Shown here: piece after piece, positions 20,770 to 32,300 of the stretch
How positions within the stretch are numbered: position 1 is the stretch's first letter
How the letters are laid out: each line of letters opens with the position of its first letter
Assembly: GCA_018698075.1 (NCBI GenBank)
Contig: JABINT010000041.1
Span: 1 to 64,000, forward strand
From: Acidiferrobacteraceae bacterium
GTDB taxonomy: Bacteria; Pseudomonadota; Gammaproteobacteria; Arenicellales; UBA868
Direction: 5' to 3'
Length of the DNA: 64,000 nt
Position numbers and translations under genes: made by a program
The notes under the pieces: generated by a model
The model's input: only the letters and a program-made list of their open reading frames with translations
What the model was told of the DNA's origin: nothing
Databases searched by the model: none

Positions 20770-22005
20770 GTGTTTCAGTCGGTCGCTGTCTTGGGAGCAA
20801 CCGGCTCAATCGGGACGAGCACCCTGGAGGTTATTCGACTTCATCGGGACCGTTTTCAGGTTTTGGCTCTCAGCGGCTGGCACCAGGCAGAGGCGCTTGG
20901 GAGGTTGGCTCAGGAATTTAGGCCGAAAACGATTGTTGTCGCGCCAGGGCTCGCAAAAACTGTTCGCCGGGTAGCAGGGCTGACAGAAGGCGAGACGGTC
21001 GTTCTGGAGGGCGCCGATGGCCTCGTTCAGATTGCTTCTTCCGAGCAAATCGACACCGTGGTCACCGGGGTTGTTGGGGCGGCAGGGCTTGCTTCCACCT
21101 ATGCGGCCGTTTGTGCCGGTAAGCGCGTACTGGTCGCCAACAAAGAACCGCTGGTTATGATGGGCCCACTGCTTATCCGAAAAGCCAATGAGACCGGCGC
21201 GCAGATTCTGCCGACTGACAGTGAGCACAATGCAGTATTCCAGTGCCTTCCCGAAGCCAGCCAACAACAGATTCTCGGCGGTGGCAAGCTGAATTCGACT
21301 CCTGGACTGGGACGCCAGATCGTTGGGATAACGCTCACAGCCTCTGGAGGGCCGTTTTTGCGAACCCCGGCAAGCGAGTTAGGGCGGGTCACGGTCAAGC
21401 AGGCGGTAAAACATCCAAACTGGAAGATGGGGTCTAAGATCTCCATTGATTCCGCCACGCTGATGAACAAAGGCCTTGAGCTCATTGAAGCCTGTGCACT
21501 ATTTAACTTGCCTGAGTCCCAGGTTGATGTGGTTGTTCACCCACAAAGCGTCGTGCATTCTCTGGTTGAATTTCAAGATGGATCGATGTTGGCGCAAATG
21601 GGAAGCGCCGATATGAGAATTCCAATTGCGTATTCGCTATCCTACCCGGAGCGGATTGTATCTGGGGCAAAACCGCTTCGGTTGACTGAGATCGCCAGAT
21701 TGGATTTTGATAGGCCGGATATCGGACGCTTTCCTTGCTTGCGGCTCGCCCGGGAGGCAGCGCGGACGGGCGGTAATGCTCCAGCAATCCTGAATGCCGC
21801 GAACGAAATTGCGGTACAGGCCTTCCAGGATAAAATATTGGGTTTTATGAATATTCCAGAATTGATAGAGAGAGTTCTTGAGGCGTGCCCATATGAATCG
21901 ATCACAGACATTAACCAGGTTCTCAGTGTTGATCTTATGGCACGGCGGGTTGCCAGAGAGATTCTTCAGGCGAAATCCTGGCCTAAAACCGTTTCGGGAA
22001 ACTGA
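20770..22005 (+). CDS. dxr: 1-deoxy-D-xylulose 5-phosphate reductoisomerase
   Basis: VAVLGATGSIGTSTLEVI, ANKEPLVMMGPLL, ILPTDSEHNAVFQCL; the track ORF from 20665 overlaps cdsA, so GTG at 20770 is likelier. Confidence 0.95.
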   Translation: MFQSVAVLGATGSIGTSTLEVIRLHRDRFQVLALSGWHQAEALGRLAQEFRPKTIVVAPGLAKTVRRVAGLTEGETVVLEGADGLVQIASSEQIDTVVTGVVGAAGLASTYAAVCAGKRVLVANKEPLVMMGPLLIRKANETGAQILPTDSEHNAVFQCLPEASQQQILGGGKLNSTPGLGRQIVGITLTASGGPFLRTPASELGRVTVKQAVKHPNWKMGSKISIDSATLMNKGLELIEACALFNLPESQVDVVVHPQSVVHSLVEFQDGSMLAQMGSADMRIPIAYSLSYPERIVSGAKPLRLTEIARLDFDRPDIGRFPCLRLAREAARTGGNAPAILNAANEIAVQAFQDKILGFMNIPELIERVLEACPYESITDINQVLSVDLMARRVAREILQAKSWPKTVSGN

Positions 22006-22014
22006 GTGTAGATC

Positions 22015-23376
22015 ATGAGTGTAGTGACTAATTTGGGTTTTTTCCTCCTGGCCGTCGCCGTGTTAGTCAGTTTTCATGAATTCGGGCATTTTATTGTCGC
22101 TCGTTGGATGGGTGTTAGGGTGCTCAAGTTTTCGGTTGGTTTCGGCCGCACAGTTTGGCGCTGGCAAACGGATCCTGACAAAACCGAATACGCGATCGGG
22201 CTTGTGCCGCTCGGGGGTTATGTGCAAATGCTTGATGAGCGCGAGGGTGAGGTCGAGCCCAGTCAAAGACATCTCGCGTTTAACCGAAAAAGCCTTGTCC
22301 GGCGTTCAGCGATTGTTTTGGCAGGCCCGGCTGCCAACCTGTTACTTGCAGTGTGTTTGTATTGGGTAACTGGACTGATAGGCGGTAGTGATCTTGCCCC
22401 GATCGTCAAGACCGTGGTACCGGGTAGCCCGGCTGCTGCAGCTGGCTTCCGGGAGTCGGACCGAATCGTATTGATTGATGGCCGTGCTGTTCAGGGGTGG
22501 AGCCAGCATCGGCTTTATTTGCTTAATCAGGTATCGCGTGAGCGAGCACTGCATTTCGATGTAGAACGTGGCGAGAGTCAGTTGATCCGACTGACCATCC
22601 CTGCGGTCGCGTTTGAGGGCGCGTCCTTTGAGCCCTCAGTACTCGCAAGAACTGTGGGGCTCATCCCTCGCCTACCAGTCCTCCCGGCAGCCGTGGGAGC
22701 CGTTCTCGAGGGTGGTCCAGCCGAGCGTTCAGGTCTACAGGTTAATGACCTGGTTCAAAAGATTGACGGGAAAGCAATCGAGGGCTGGGGTGATCTGGTT
22801 AATGTCGTTGGTGCGAATCCAGAGCGTGAACTGTCCTTTAGAGTCTTAAGGGCTGGGGAGACTTTGACAGTGCGGATTACCCCCGAATCGACCCGGATTG
22901 AGGACAAGCTTATTGGCCGGATTGGCATTCAAAGTCGGCCGGGCGGAGGCTTGGCGGACCACTTGGTACAGGTTCGGTACGGGCCAGTTGCCGGCGTCAC
23001 CCACGCGGTTGAGACGACCTGGTTGATGTCATCTCTGACCGTGCGTCTGCTGGCAGATATGCTGGTTGGAAAGGCATCTACCGAAAGCATCAGCGGGCCG
23101 GTCTCAATCGCCCGTTACGCTGGCCAGTCTGCAAAACTCGGACCTGTCCAGTTTTTGCTTTTCCTGGCTGTGCTGAGCGTCAGTCTGGGCGTCCTGAACC
23201 TCCTTCCAATTCCGGTATTAGACGGAGGCCACCTGGTTTATTTTTTGGTTGAGGCAATTCAGGGAAAGCCAGTTTCCCAGCGGGTTATGCAATGGGGTCA
23301 GCAACTGGGGATAGGTATAATTATCCTGTTGATGGCCCTGGCGTTTTATAATGACATCCTGAGCCTGCTGAGATAA
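22015..23376 (+). CDS. rseP: RIP metalloprotease RseP
   Basis: HEFGH zinc motif, two PDZ domains, LNLLPIPVLDGGHLVYFLVEAI. Confidence 0.96.
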   Translation: MSVVTNLGFFLLAVAVLVSFHEFGHFIVARWMGVRVLKFSVGFGRTVWRWQTDPDKTEYAIGLVPLGGYVQMLDEREGEVEPSQRHLAFNRKSLVRRSAIVLAGPAANLLLAVCLYWVTGLIGGSDLAPIVKTVVPGSPAAAAGFRESDRIVLIDGRAVQGWSQHRLYLLNQVSRERALHFDVERGESQLIRLTIPAVAFEGASFEPSVLARTVGLIPRLPVLPAAVGAVLEGGPAERSGLQVNDLVQKIDGKAIEGWGDLVNVVGANPERELSFRVLRAGETLTVRITPESTRIEDKLIGRIGIQSRPGGGLADHLVQVRYGPVAGVTHAVETTWLMSSLTVRLLADMLVGKASTESISGPVSIARYAGQSAKLGPVQFLLFLAVLSVSLGVLNLLPIPVLDGGHLVYFLVEAIQGKPVSQRVMQWGQQLGIGIIILLMALAFYNDILSLLR

Positions 23377-23384
23377 CACCTCAA

Positions 23385-25691
23385 ATGATTAATTCCCCTA
23401 ACGCAATATCCGGTCTGACAAAAATCGCAGCCCTACTGTTGAGTGGTTGGCTGCTCAGCGCCCAAGCGCTAGAAGGCTTCGTAGTGAGCGATATTCGTGT
23501 GGAGGGCGCACAGAATATCGAAGTAGGTACTATTTTCAATTACCTCCCGGTCAAGGTAGGGGACACCATTGACAACGATCTAAGCAACCAGTCGATCAAG
23601 GCGTTGTTTGCTACAGGGTTTTTTCGTGATGTGGAGCTTCGCCAGGAAGGCAACGTGCTGGTCGTCATTGTCGCCGAACGACCCGCGATCGCAAGCGTCG
23701 AGTACAGCGGCAACAAAGACCTGTCGGACGAAAAAATTGATGAGGCACTTAACCAGACCGGCGTTACCGAAGGGCAGATCTTCAACGACCCATTGCTCGA
23801 ACAGTTAGTGCAAGCGATCGAGGAGAGGTACTTTGCCCGCGGACGTTACTCCGCCAGCGTTGATGCGGTTGTTACCCCATTGGATCTTAACCGGGTCGCG
23901 ATCTCACTTGATATCGACGAGGGGCGTATTGCCCGGATTAAAGAGATCAACATTATCGGCAACGAGGCTTTCTCCGAGTCCGAGTTGCTCTCCGAGATGT
24001 CATTGAGCGAGGAAAGCTGGCACAGCGCGATTTCCCAAAGTGGGCGATACGCTAAGGAGGAATTGCTCGCAGATATTGAGAGCTTGCGAAGTTTTTACCT
24101 CGACCGGGGCTTCATGAATTTTCAACTACTCTCGTCAGATGTTTCTATTAGTCAGAATAAACAGGACATCTTTATTAGCCTGGCGCTTGCCGAAGGAGAG
24201 CGTTTTTCAGTTGGTGAGATAGCAGTTGAGGGGGGCGGGGGCTTTTCAGCACAAGATTTGATTGCGCTGGTTTCAATGGTCGAAGGTGAATTCTTTTCGC
24301 GAAAAGACCTGGTAGCATCGCGTTCGGCCATAGAGCAACTACTGGGTGATCATGGCTACGCGTTTGCTAATGTAAACACCATCACAGATATTGGTGAGGA
24401 TACCCAACGTGTCGACTTCGTCTTTGCCGTCGACCCTGGGCCGTTAGTTTATGTCCGCAAAATCAACATTTCAGGAAACCAGGCTACTCGCGATGAAGTG
24501 ATACGGCGCGAGGTCCGGCAGTTGGAATCGTCAGTATTTTCGGCTGAAAAAATCCGACGCTCCCGTGAGCGGATTAGACGTCTGGGCTTTTTCGATGATG
24601 TCAATATTGAAACGGCATCGGTTCCCGGAGCTGTTGATCAGGTTGATCTGGCTATCTCTGTTAAGGAGCGGGCGACTGGTAATTTTATGTTTGGCGCCGG
24701 CTACGCAGACTCTGACGGGCTTTTTCTGGTAGCTGAGGTCCATCGGGCGAATCTTTTCGGTACAGGACGAGAGCTGAGTTTTGAGGTTGAAGTTTCCAAG
24801 ATCGATCAAGTTTTCGATATTGAGTACCGCAATCCCTACCATACCGCAGAAGGCGTAAGCCGCGCGTTTTTTCTAAAGCGTGAGCAGATTGATACGGAAT
24901 CGGCGACTACAGCTGATTATTCGTCGCAAACCACTGGCGCAGGGATTCGCTACAAAATTCCTATGTCTGAATACAATGCGTTGAGTTTCAGCGCTGCGTT
25001 CGAGCAGATCGACCTTGAGGAGAACCTCAACACGCCACTTGAATATAGGTCGTTCATAGATTTGCACCCGGACAATACCAATTTCAACCTGAGCACTGGG
25101 TTTTCTAAAGACACGCGAGACAGCATCTTTTTCCCCAAAACTGGCTTTTACCGGCGAATCTCAGGGGAGGCGGCCATACCAGGAAGCGATCTTGAATACT
25201 ATAAAGTATCTCTTAGGGGGAGTTGGTATCGCAGGCTGGCCGGCCGCCTGGTTCTTAATTTACGCGGTGATGTGGGCTACGGGGATGGCTACGGAGGCCT
25301 TGATCAATTGCCATTCTTTAAAAACTACTATGCCGGGGGCGCATCCAGTGTTCGAGGCTTTGAGTCCCGTTCATTAGGTCCTGTCAGCAGTGACCTGGAA
25401 TCCGACCCGTTGGGCGGCAATGTCCGTACGGTAGCGAGTATCGAAATGTTTGCGCCCATTCCTGGGCTTGAAGATGGTAACGACAAACGCCTTAGTGTAT
25501 TTTTTGATAGTGGCCAGGTTTTCGGGGAAGATCAGAATTTCGAGTTTGACCAGTTGCGGTTGAGCTTTGGCGCTGGGTTTCACTGGTTCTCGCCGGTCGG
25601 GCCAATCTCTTTGAGTTATGCGCAACCACTGAATGACAAGGCAGGAGATGATGTTAAGAAGATTCAATTTACCTTGGGCGCAGTGCGCTGA
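23385..25691 (+). CDS. bamA: Outer membrane protein assembly factor BamA
   Basis: POTRA repeats, YYAGGASSVRGFESRSLGP, C-terminal beta-barrel. Confidence 0.96.
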   Translation: MINSPNAISGLTKIAALLLSGWLLSAQALEGFVVSDIRVEGAQNIEVGTIFNYLPVKVGDTIDNDLSNQSIKALFATGFFRDVELRQEGNVLVVIVAERPAIASVEYSGNKDLSDEKIDEALNQTGVTEGQIFNDPLLEQLVQAIEERYFARGRYSASVDAVVTPLDLNRVAISLDIDEGRIARIKEINIIGNEAFSESELLSEMSLSEESWHSAISQSGRYAKEELLADIESLRSFYLDRGFMNFQLLSSDVSISQNKQDIFISLALAEGERFSVGEIAVEGGGGFSAQDLIALVSMVEGEFFSRKDLVASRSAIEQLLGDHGYAFANVNTITDIGEDTQRVDFVFAVDPGPLVYVRKINISGNQATRDEVIRREVRQLESSVFSAEKIRRSRERIRRLGFFDDVNIETASVPGAVDQVDLAISVKERATGNFMFGAGYADSDGLFLVAEVHRANLFGTGRELSFEVEVSKIDQVFDIEYRNPYHTAEGVSRAFFLKREQIDTESATTADYSSQTTGAGIRYKIPMSEYNALSFSAAFEQIDLEENLNTPLEYRSFIDLHPDNTNFNLSTGFSKDTRDSIFFPKTGFYRRISGEAAIPGSDLEYYKVSLRGSWYRRLAGRLVLNLRGDVGYGDGYGGLDQLPFFKNYYAGGASSVRGFESRSLGPVSSDLESDPLGGNVRTVASIEMFAPIPGLEDGNDKRLSVFFDSGQVFGEDQNFEFDQLRLSFGAGFHWFSPVGPISLSYAQPLNDKAGDDVKKIQFTLGAVR

Positions 25692-25709
25692 TCCGTTGAA
25701 TCCGAGCCG

Positions 25710-26240
25710 ATGTTAAAAAGCACAAAAAGCAAAACCGGCAAGCACTGGGCAGTGCCGATCTTGGCTGTTATTACTTTGTTTGCTTCGGCGGCCCATGCGC
25801 AGCAAGTTGTTCGAATTGGATTTATCGATCCCGTGCGACTGATTGAGCAGGCTCCTCAGGGTGGCCGGGCCCTGGAACAATTGGAGATCGAGTTCCAGCC
25901 CTCGAATGAAAGTCTGATGAAACAGCACAATCGAGTTCAGGAGATGGAAGCTGAGCTTGAAAAAAATATTCTGGTCATTAGTGCCAGCGATGCGCAGGTG
26001 CGGCAACGGGAAATAGATAATCTGAAACGACGACTTAAACGATCACAGCAGGAAGCCCGTGAGGACTATAACCTGCGGCGCAACGAAGAAGTAGGAAAGC
26101 TCCAGGCACTGGTCCGAGAGATCGTCGTCGAACTCGCAAAAGAACAAGGCTATGACCTCATCATAGAGCAAGCGGTTTACGTCAGCGAAGCGGTAAATCT
26201 CACTGACGAGGTGCTTGGGCGTCTTGCCCAATTGCCATAG
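25710..26240 (+). CDS. skp: OmpH/Skp family periplasmic chaperone
   Basis: Signal peptide, IGFIDPVRLIEQAPQGG, coiled-coil, YDLIIEQAVYVSEAVNLTDEVL; directly downstream of bamA. Confidence 0.88.
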   Translation: MLKSTKSKTGKHWAVPILAVITLFASAAHAQQVVRIGFIDPVRLIEQAPQGGRALEQLEIEFQPSNESLMKQHNRVQEMEAELEKNILVISASDAQVRQREIDNLKRRLKRSQQEAREDYNLRRNEEVGKLQALVREIVVELAKEQGYDLIIEQAVYVSEAVNLTDEVLGRLAQLP

Positions 26241-26353
26241 GGGGCAATTTATAGGATGCCCGCCGATCTTTTCCAATCCCCTCGCTTCTTCTACGACACC
26301 TTGCTTTGATGATCGGTTTGCGGCCTCCAGACAACAGGACTATTTGATAAAAA

Positions 26354-26797
26354 ATGGAAATCGACATTCATCGAATTGAGGATATTCTGCCTCATCGTTA
26401 TCCGTTTCTTCTTATCGATAGAATCACCGATGTCACCCCGGGGGAGAGTCTTAGAGCTTTAAAAAACGTCACGATTAACGAGCCATTTTTTGGTGGCCAC
26501 TTCCCTCATCGCCCCGTATTTCCCGGGGTGCTCATGCTTGAGAGTATTGCGCAAGCCTCGGCGGTCTTGGTTAGCCTCATTATTGACGCGAAAGCCAGCC
26601 GCAAAAACGTGTATCTTTTTGCCGGTGTCGACAAGGCGCGTTTCAGATCTCCTGCCGAGCCGGGAGATCAGCTCATCATTGATATTACGCTCGGCGCTCA
26701 TAGACGGGATTTGTGGCGCTGTTCGGGTCTGATAACGGTGGATGGGAAGACCGTTTGCACCTCGGACGTGTTGTTTACCCACAGGCCAATTGAGTGA
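26354..26797 (+). CDS. fabZ: (3R)-hydroxyacyl-ACP dehydratase FabZ
   Basis: ILPHRYPFLLIDRI, NEPFFGGHFPHRPVFPGVLMLESIAQ. Confidence 0.97.
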   Translation: MEIDIHRIEDILPHRYPFLLIDRITDVTPGESLRALKNVTINEPFFGGHFPHRPVFPGVLMLESIAQASAVLVSLIIDAKASRKNVYLFAGVDKARFRSPAEPGDQLIIDITLGAHRRDLWRCSGLITVDGKTVCTSDVLFTHRPIE

Positions 26798-27564
26798 TAG
26801 ATGATCGCGCTGCCATCCACCCGGATGCACGAATTGGTTCAGATGTCAGCATCGGCCCCTTTACGATCGTTGAGGCCGGTGTAACGATCGGTTCAGGTAC
26901 CCGCGTGGGGTCACATGTCGTGATTCGGGAGGGGACCCGCCTGGGACAGGACAACCGTATTTATTCTTTCGCCTCGATCGGAGAAGATCCACAGTTCGCC
27001 GGATATTCTGGGGAGAACACCGTCCTTGAGGTCGGTGATAACAACGTTATTCGCGAATATGTAACCTTGAACCGAGGCTCACCCGCTGGTACAGGTACTA
27101 CCCAGATCGGCAGCCATAATTTTCTCATGGCTTATTGCCATATCGCGCATGACAGCGTGCTGGGAGATCACATCGTTTTCGCTAATGGCGCGAGCCTCGC
27201 CGGGCACGTTGTGGTGGGTGATTACGCGATTTTGGGCGGCTTCACACTGGTTCACCAGTTTTGTAGAGTGGGCGCTCACTGCCTCACTGGGATTGGTACT
27301 GTCGCCTTAAAAGATGTCGCTCCTTACGTCATTGTGGCAGGTAATCCAGCAAAAAGTTACGGAGTCAATGTTCGTGGTCTCCGTCGCCGCGGCTTTGGCG
27401 AAGATCAAATCGTTGAATTAAAAAAAACCTACAAGGAAGTCTTCCGTAATACCGCCCGCACCAATACGGAGTCGATTTCCTGCAACAAGGCTTCACCAGG
27501 TAGCTCGCCCAGTGCACAACTACTGACGTTTGCTGGCGAGTCCCGGCGCGGCCTTATTCGTTAG
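26794..27564 (+). CDS. lpxA: UDP-N-acetylglucosamine acyltransferase LpxA
   Basis: Hexapeptide repeats, IHPDARIGSDVSIGPFTIVEAGVTIG, HDSVLGDHIVFANGASLAGHV. Confidence 0.96.
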   Translation: MIDDRAAIHPDARIGSDVSIGPFTIVEAGVTIGSGTRVGSHVVIREGTRLGQDNRIYSFASIGEDPQFAGYSGENTVLEVGDNNVIREYVTLNRGSPAGTGTTQIGSHNFLMAYCHIAHDSVLGDHIVFANGASLAGHVVVGDYAILGGFTLVHQFCRVGAHCLTGIGTVALKDVAPYVIVAGNPAKSYGVNVRGLRRRGFGEDQIVELKKTYKEVFRNTARTNTESISCNKASPGSSPSAQLLTFAGESRRGLIR

Positions 27565-27574
27565 CGCTCGCCCA

Positions 27575-28717
27575 ATGGAAGGTGCTCTTCGCTTAGGGGT
27601 GGTTGCGGCCGAAACCTCAGGGGATAAATTGGGGGGTGGAGTAGTCCGGGCGTTGCGGAGCCGCTACCCCAAGTTAACGATTCGGGGCATCGGCGGGCCT
27701 GAACTTGCGTCGGAAGGGTTGGAATCTCTGTGTGATATTCACGACCTTTCGGTAATGGGCTTAGAGGATATCGTGCGCAAACTGCCACGGGCCTTATTGC
27801 TCCGTCGCAGACTCTTTCAGGATTTCCTAAAGGATCCGCCGGACGTTTTTCTGGGAATCGATTCTCCGGACTTCAATTTGACGCTAGAGTCGTGGCTGCG
27901 CGGCGCCGGAATACCTGTCGCACACCTTGTCAGCCCAACGGTCTGGGCCTGGCGGGGCTATCGGGTTAGGAAGATTAGACGTGCGGTGGACCGCATGCTG
28001 GTGCTGTTTCCTTTTGAAGAGGCGTTCTACCGTGAGCGTGGGGTACCAGCCACTTTTGTAGGACACCCGGCGGCGGACGAAGTAGCCGACCTTAATCGAG
28101 CGAACGCACGTCGGTGCCTGGCTGTTGCGCCTGGCAAACGTGTCGTCTCGATTCTTCCCGGGAGTCGGGTATCTGAAATCAAGCACCTCGCTCCTGTGTT
28201 TACCCAAACGATAAACAAGTTGGCGCTAACCGATCCAGACCTTGAGTTCTTGCTGCCTTTTGCCAGCGCGAAAGTCCGCGAGACGTTCTTTGAAGCTGTT
28301 GGCGAGAGCGCATCTTTGCCACAGGTCAGGTTTCTCGATGGGCAGGCCCGAACTGCACTTGCGGCGAGTGATGCGGCGTTGTTGGCCTCTGGGACGGCTG
28401 CGCTTGAGGCAGCACTGCTGGGGTGTCCTATGGTCGTTGCTTACCGCGTGTCGGCCGCGTCCTTCTGGCTTGCCCGGATGCTGGCGACAACACGATACGT
28501 GTCGATGCCCAATCATTTAATGCCGACCCCGTTGGTACCAGAGTTTTTGCAGGATCAAGCTGATCAATCTAATCTGAGTGGCGCTATTGCCAGGTTACTG
28601 AATGCGCCGGACCACCGTAATGAGATGCTCCAAGGGTTAAGTGGGATTCGCGACAGCCTTCAAAGAGATGCGAATTACAACATTGCTCGGCTTCTCGGGG
28701 AGCTTGCCTTCGGATGA
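27575..28717 (+). CDS. lpxB: Lipid-A-disaccharide synthase
   Basis: LGVVAAETSGDKLGGGVVRAL, GIDSPDFNLTLE, VSPTVWAWRGYRVRKIRRAVDRMLVLFPFE; ATG at 27575 fits family N-terminus. Confidence 0.95.
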   Translation: MEGALRLGVVAAETSGDKLGGGVVRALRSRYPKLTIRGIGGPELASEGLESLCDIHDLSVMGLEDIVRKLPRALLLRRRLFQDFLKDPPDVFLGIDSPDFNLTLESWLRGAGIPVAHLVSPTVWAWRGYRVRKIRRAVDRMLVLFPFEEAFYRERGVPATFVGHPAADEVADLNRANARRCLAVAPGKRVVSILPGSRVSEIKHLAPVFTQTINKLALTDPDLEFLLPFASAKVRETFFEAVGESASLPQVRFLDGQARTALAASDAALLASGTAALEAALLGCPMVVAYRVSAASFWLARMLATTRYVSMPNHLMPTPLVPEFLQDQADQSNLSGAIARLLNAPDHRNEMLQGLSGIRDSLQRDANYNIARLLGELAFG

Positions 28718-29289
28718 CTGGAGCTTATGGGCCGGTGATTGCCGGTGTTGATGAGGCGGGTCGAGGACCACTCGCTGGCCCGGTAGTGGCTGCAGCGGTA
28801 ATACTGTCGCATTCGGTAGACCTGAGTGGTTTAGCTGACTCCAAGGCTTTGACCCAGAAACGCCGCGAGGCTATTGAGCCCAAAATTCGAGAATTGTCGT
28901 GGGATTGGTCGATTGGTGCGTCTTCTCCCGGAGAAATAGATCGGTTGAACATTCACCAGGCAACCCTTTTGGCTATGCGCCGAGCGATCCTTGGGCTCAA
29001 GCGGGTCCCAGACTACGTTCTGGTCGATGGCTGTTTCTATCCGCGCGTACCTTATCCAGGCGAAGCAATAGTTCGTGGCGATCAAAGCCAGCCAGTCATC
29101 TCGGCGGCTTCTATTTTGGCCAAGGTGTTTCGTGACCGTTATATGAGGGGTCTCGATGCGCGAATTACCGGCTATGGTTTTTCTCGTCATAAGGGGTATC
29201 CTACGAAGGCACACCTGGAGGCTTTACAGGTTCTGGGCCCGTGCCGAGAGCATCGTCAGTCTTTTAAGCCTGTGTTAGCAGTGTCCTAA
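28714..29289 (+). CDS. rnhB: Ribonuclease HII
   Basis: IAGVDEAGRGPLAGPVVAAAVIL, KALTQKRREAI, RHKGYPTKAHLEAL. Confidence 0.96.
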   Translation: MTGAYGPVIAGVDEAGRGPLAGPVVAAAVILSHSVDLSGLADSKALTQKRREAIEPKIRELSWDWSIGASSPGEIDRLNIHQATLLAMRRAILGLKRVPDYVLVDGCFYPRVPYPGEAIVRGDQSQPVISAASILAKVFRDRYMRGLDARITGYGFSRHKGYPTKAHLEALQVLGPCREHRQSFKPVLAVS

Positions 29290-29328
29290 AAGAATCACCA
29301 TCGCGATATTTAAGGAAAGCATGGCACG

Positions 29329-32300
29329 ATGAACAGCCAAGTGCCTTTTGTACACCTGAATGTTCATACCGAATATTCGCTTGTAGATGGCATCGCCAGG
29401 GTTAAAGAGTTGGCTGCATCCGTCCGCGATGCGCATATGCCCGCAGTTGCGATGACTGATGTTTCTAATATGTACGCCGCGGTTAAATTCTATCGCGCCT
29501 GTAAGGAGGCGTCCGTCAAGCCACTCCTGGGCACAGAGATTACAGTCTGTGGCGATGCTGACGATCGAGCGAAGGGTCAGATGATCCTGCTGTGTCGTAA
29601 TAATAATGGGCTCCAACGTCTGGGACGGCTACTTACCCAGACTTACGTCCGTCCCCGGTCGAGTCACGGAATTACAATCACAAGGAACGAGCTGTTTGAC
29701 GCGGCGGACGACCTGATCGTAGTGTCAGGCGGCATTGATAGCGATGTGGCCGTGTTGCTGCGGGCTGGGCACCCAGACCAGGCCTTAGAACTTCTCATGC
29801 AGTACCGAACTGCATTTGGCGACCGTTACTATCTGGAAATAAGCCGGACCGGGCGCCCTGGGGAGAGTGAGTATGAAGTGGGCGTGCTTGATCTTGCCGA
29901 AAAAACGGGAATCCCGCTGGTCGCCTCAAATGTGGTCCGCTTCCTGGGCGCGGCTGATTTTGAGGCCCATGAGATCCGTGTCTGTATTCACGAAGGTCGA
30001 GTGATCGATGACCCTAGGCGGCCAAGGCGATTTACGGATCAGCAATATCTGCGAAACGGCGCTGAAATGACCGAGTTATTTTCAGATTTACCATCGGCTG
30101 TTGAAAACTCTATCCAGATTGCACGGCGTTGTAACGTATTTCTTGATTTCGAGTCGACCCATATGCCCCAATTTCCCTTGCCCGGAGGGCGTTCGGCTGA
30201 AGATGAGCTACTCGCTCAGGCCAGGACGGGGCTGGAAGCATTTCAGCAAACAAAGCCAGATCTTGACCGCCTAATTTACCAGGAACGACTGAAAACCGAG
30301 GTCGACACTATCAATGGGATGGGATTTGCTGGATATTTTCTTATCGTTGCGGATTTCATACGCTGGGCTATCAGCAATGGTGTTCCGGTCGGCCCGGGCC
30401 GGGGATCCGGGGCAGGCTCGCTGGTCGCATTCGCTCTTGGGATTACCCGACTGGACCCGATCCGTTATGGACTCCTATTTGAGCGGTTCTTGAACCCAGA
30501 GCGGGTTTCACTGCCTGATTTTGATATCGATTTCTGCATGGTTGGGCGGGATCGGGTGATTGACTATGTCAGCGGTAAGTATGGCGCGGAAAAGGTCGCT
30601 CAGATAATTACCTATAACAGCCTTGCGGCCAGGGCGGTGGTTCGCGATGTTGGTCGAGTGATGGGTATGCCTTACGGGTTTTGCGATGTGTTGGCCAAAC
30701 TGATTCCTTTTGAAGTGGGAATGACCCTTGAGCGTGCATTGGAGCAGGATGACGAGCTTAGACGGCGGTACCGTGGAGAGGCAGAAGTATCGCAGTTGAT
30801 TAACAACGCCCGGCGCCTCGAGGGGCTGCCACGCAATGCGGGAAAGCACGCGGGCGGCCTGGTTATCGCGCCTCGTGCGATCTCTGATTTCTCCCCGTTG
30901 TACTGGGAGCCAGGCATGACGCAGCCGGTGACTCAGTTCGATAAAGACGACCTTGAAGCGATCGGGCTGGTTAAATTTGACTTTCTGGGCCTGCGCACGC
31001 TCACTATCATTGACTGGGCATTGGATCTGGTAAATGCTCGAAGAGCAAAATCCGGTGAGGATCCAATTGTGCTTGACTCACTTGAATTGGATGATCCAAA
31101 GGTGTACCGCCTGATCTGTACGGGGCGTACGACTGCATTATTCCAACTGGAATCACGCGGTATGCAGGAACTTATCCAACGCCTCAAGCCGGATCATTTT
31201 GAAGAACTCGTCGCGTTGGTGGCGCTGTTTCGTCCTGGACCATTGCAGTCCGGAATGGTTGATGATTTCATTAACCGAAAACACGGCCGTGAGCCTGTTC
31301 TTTACGTCCACAAGGCGCTTGAGGAGGTTTTGGAGCCAACCTACGGGGTAATCCTGTATCAAGAGCAAGTCATGAAGATTGCTCAACTGCTTGCCGGCTA
31401 TAGCCTGGGTGCCGCTGATTTGCTGCGCCGCGCAATGGGTAAAAAAAAGGCCGAAGAAATGGAGAAGCAAAGGCAAGGCTTCATTGATGGCGCAACGGCA
31501 AGAGGGGTCGAGGGTGCGATTGCCAGACACATTTTCGACCTGATTGAAAAATTTGCAGGGTACGGATTCAACAAATCGCACTCCGCGGCCTATGCGCTTC
31601 TTAGCTACCATACCGGCTGGCTCAAGTGCCACTATCCCGCAGAATTTCTCTCGGCCGCTTTGTCGGCTGATATGGAGCATACCGACAGGGTCGTCATTCT
31701 CGTGAATGAAGCGAAGGCGCTCGGTTTGAAACTAAGCCCGCCAGATATCAATCGGGGAGGGCTGAGATTTGAAGTCGCCGAGCGCGATACGATCATTTAC
31801 GGGTTAGGTGCGATCAAAGGAGTGGGTGAGAAAGCCCTCGAAGACATACTGAGCGAAAGATCCAGCGACGGGCCATTTTCAGATCTTTTCTCCCTTTGTC
31901 GCCGTATCAACAGCCAAAAGGTCAACAGGAAGACTCTGGACGCCTTGATTTGTGCTGGGGCCTTGGATAGTTTTGGCCAACACAGGGCTGAACTTCTGGG
32001 TCACCTCGATGCAGCGATGAACGCAGCCAATCAACATGGGGCAAACTTGTCCTCTGGGCAAGACGATATGTTTGGCCTTGGAGCGGTAAATGCAGTTGTT
32101 GAATCTGCATTAGATGTGAGGCCGTGGTCGGAAAGGAAAACACTCGAAATGGAACGACTCAGCCTTGGCCTATATCTGACAGGGCATCCGGTAGATCACC
32201 ATCGAGCGGAACTCGCAGAGATGACGAGCGGTCCAATCGGGAAAATCAGGGCGCAGCCAGAACGCATGATCATATTGGCAGGGCTGATTACGGGGCTGCG

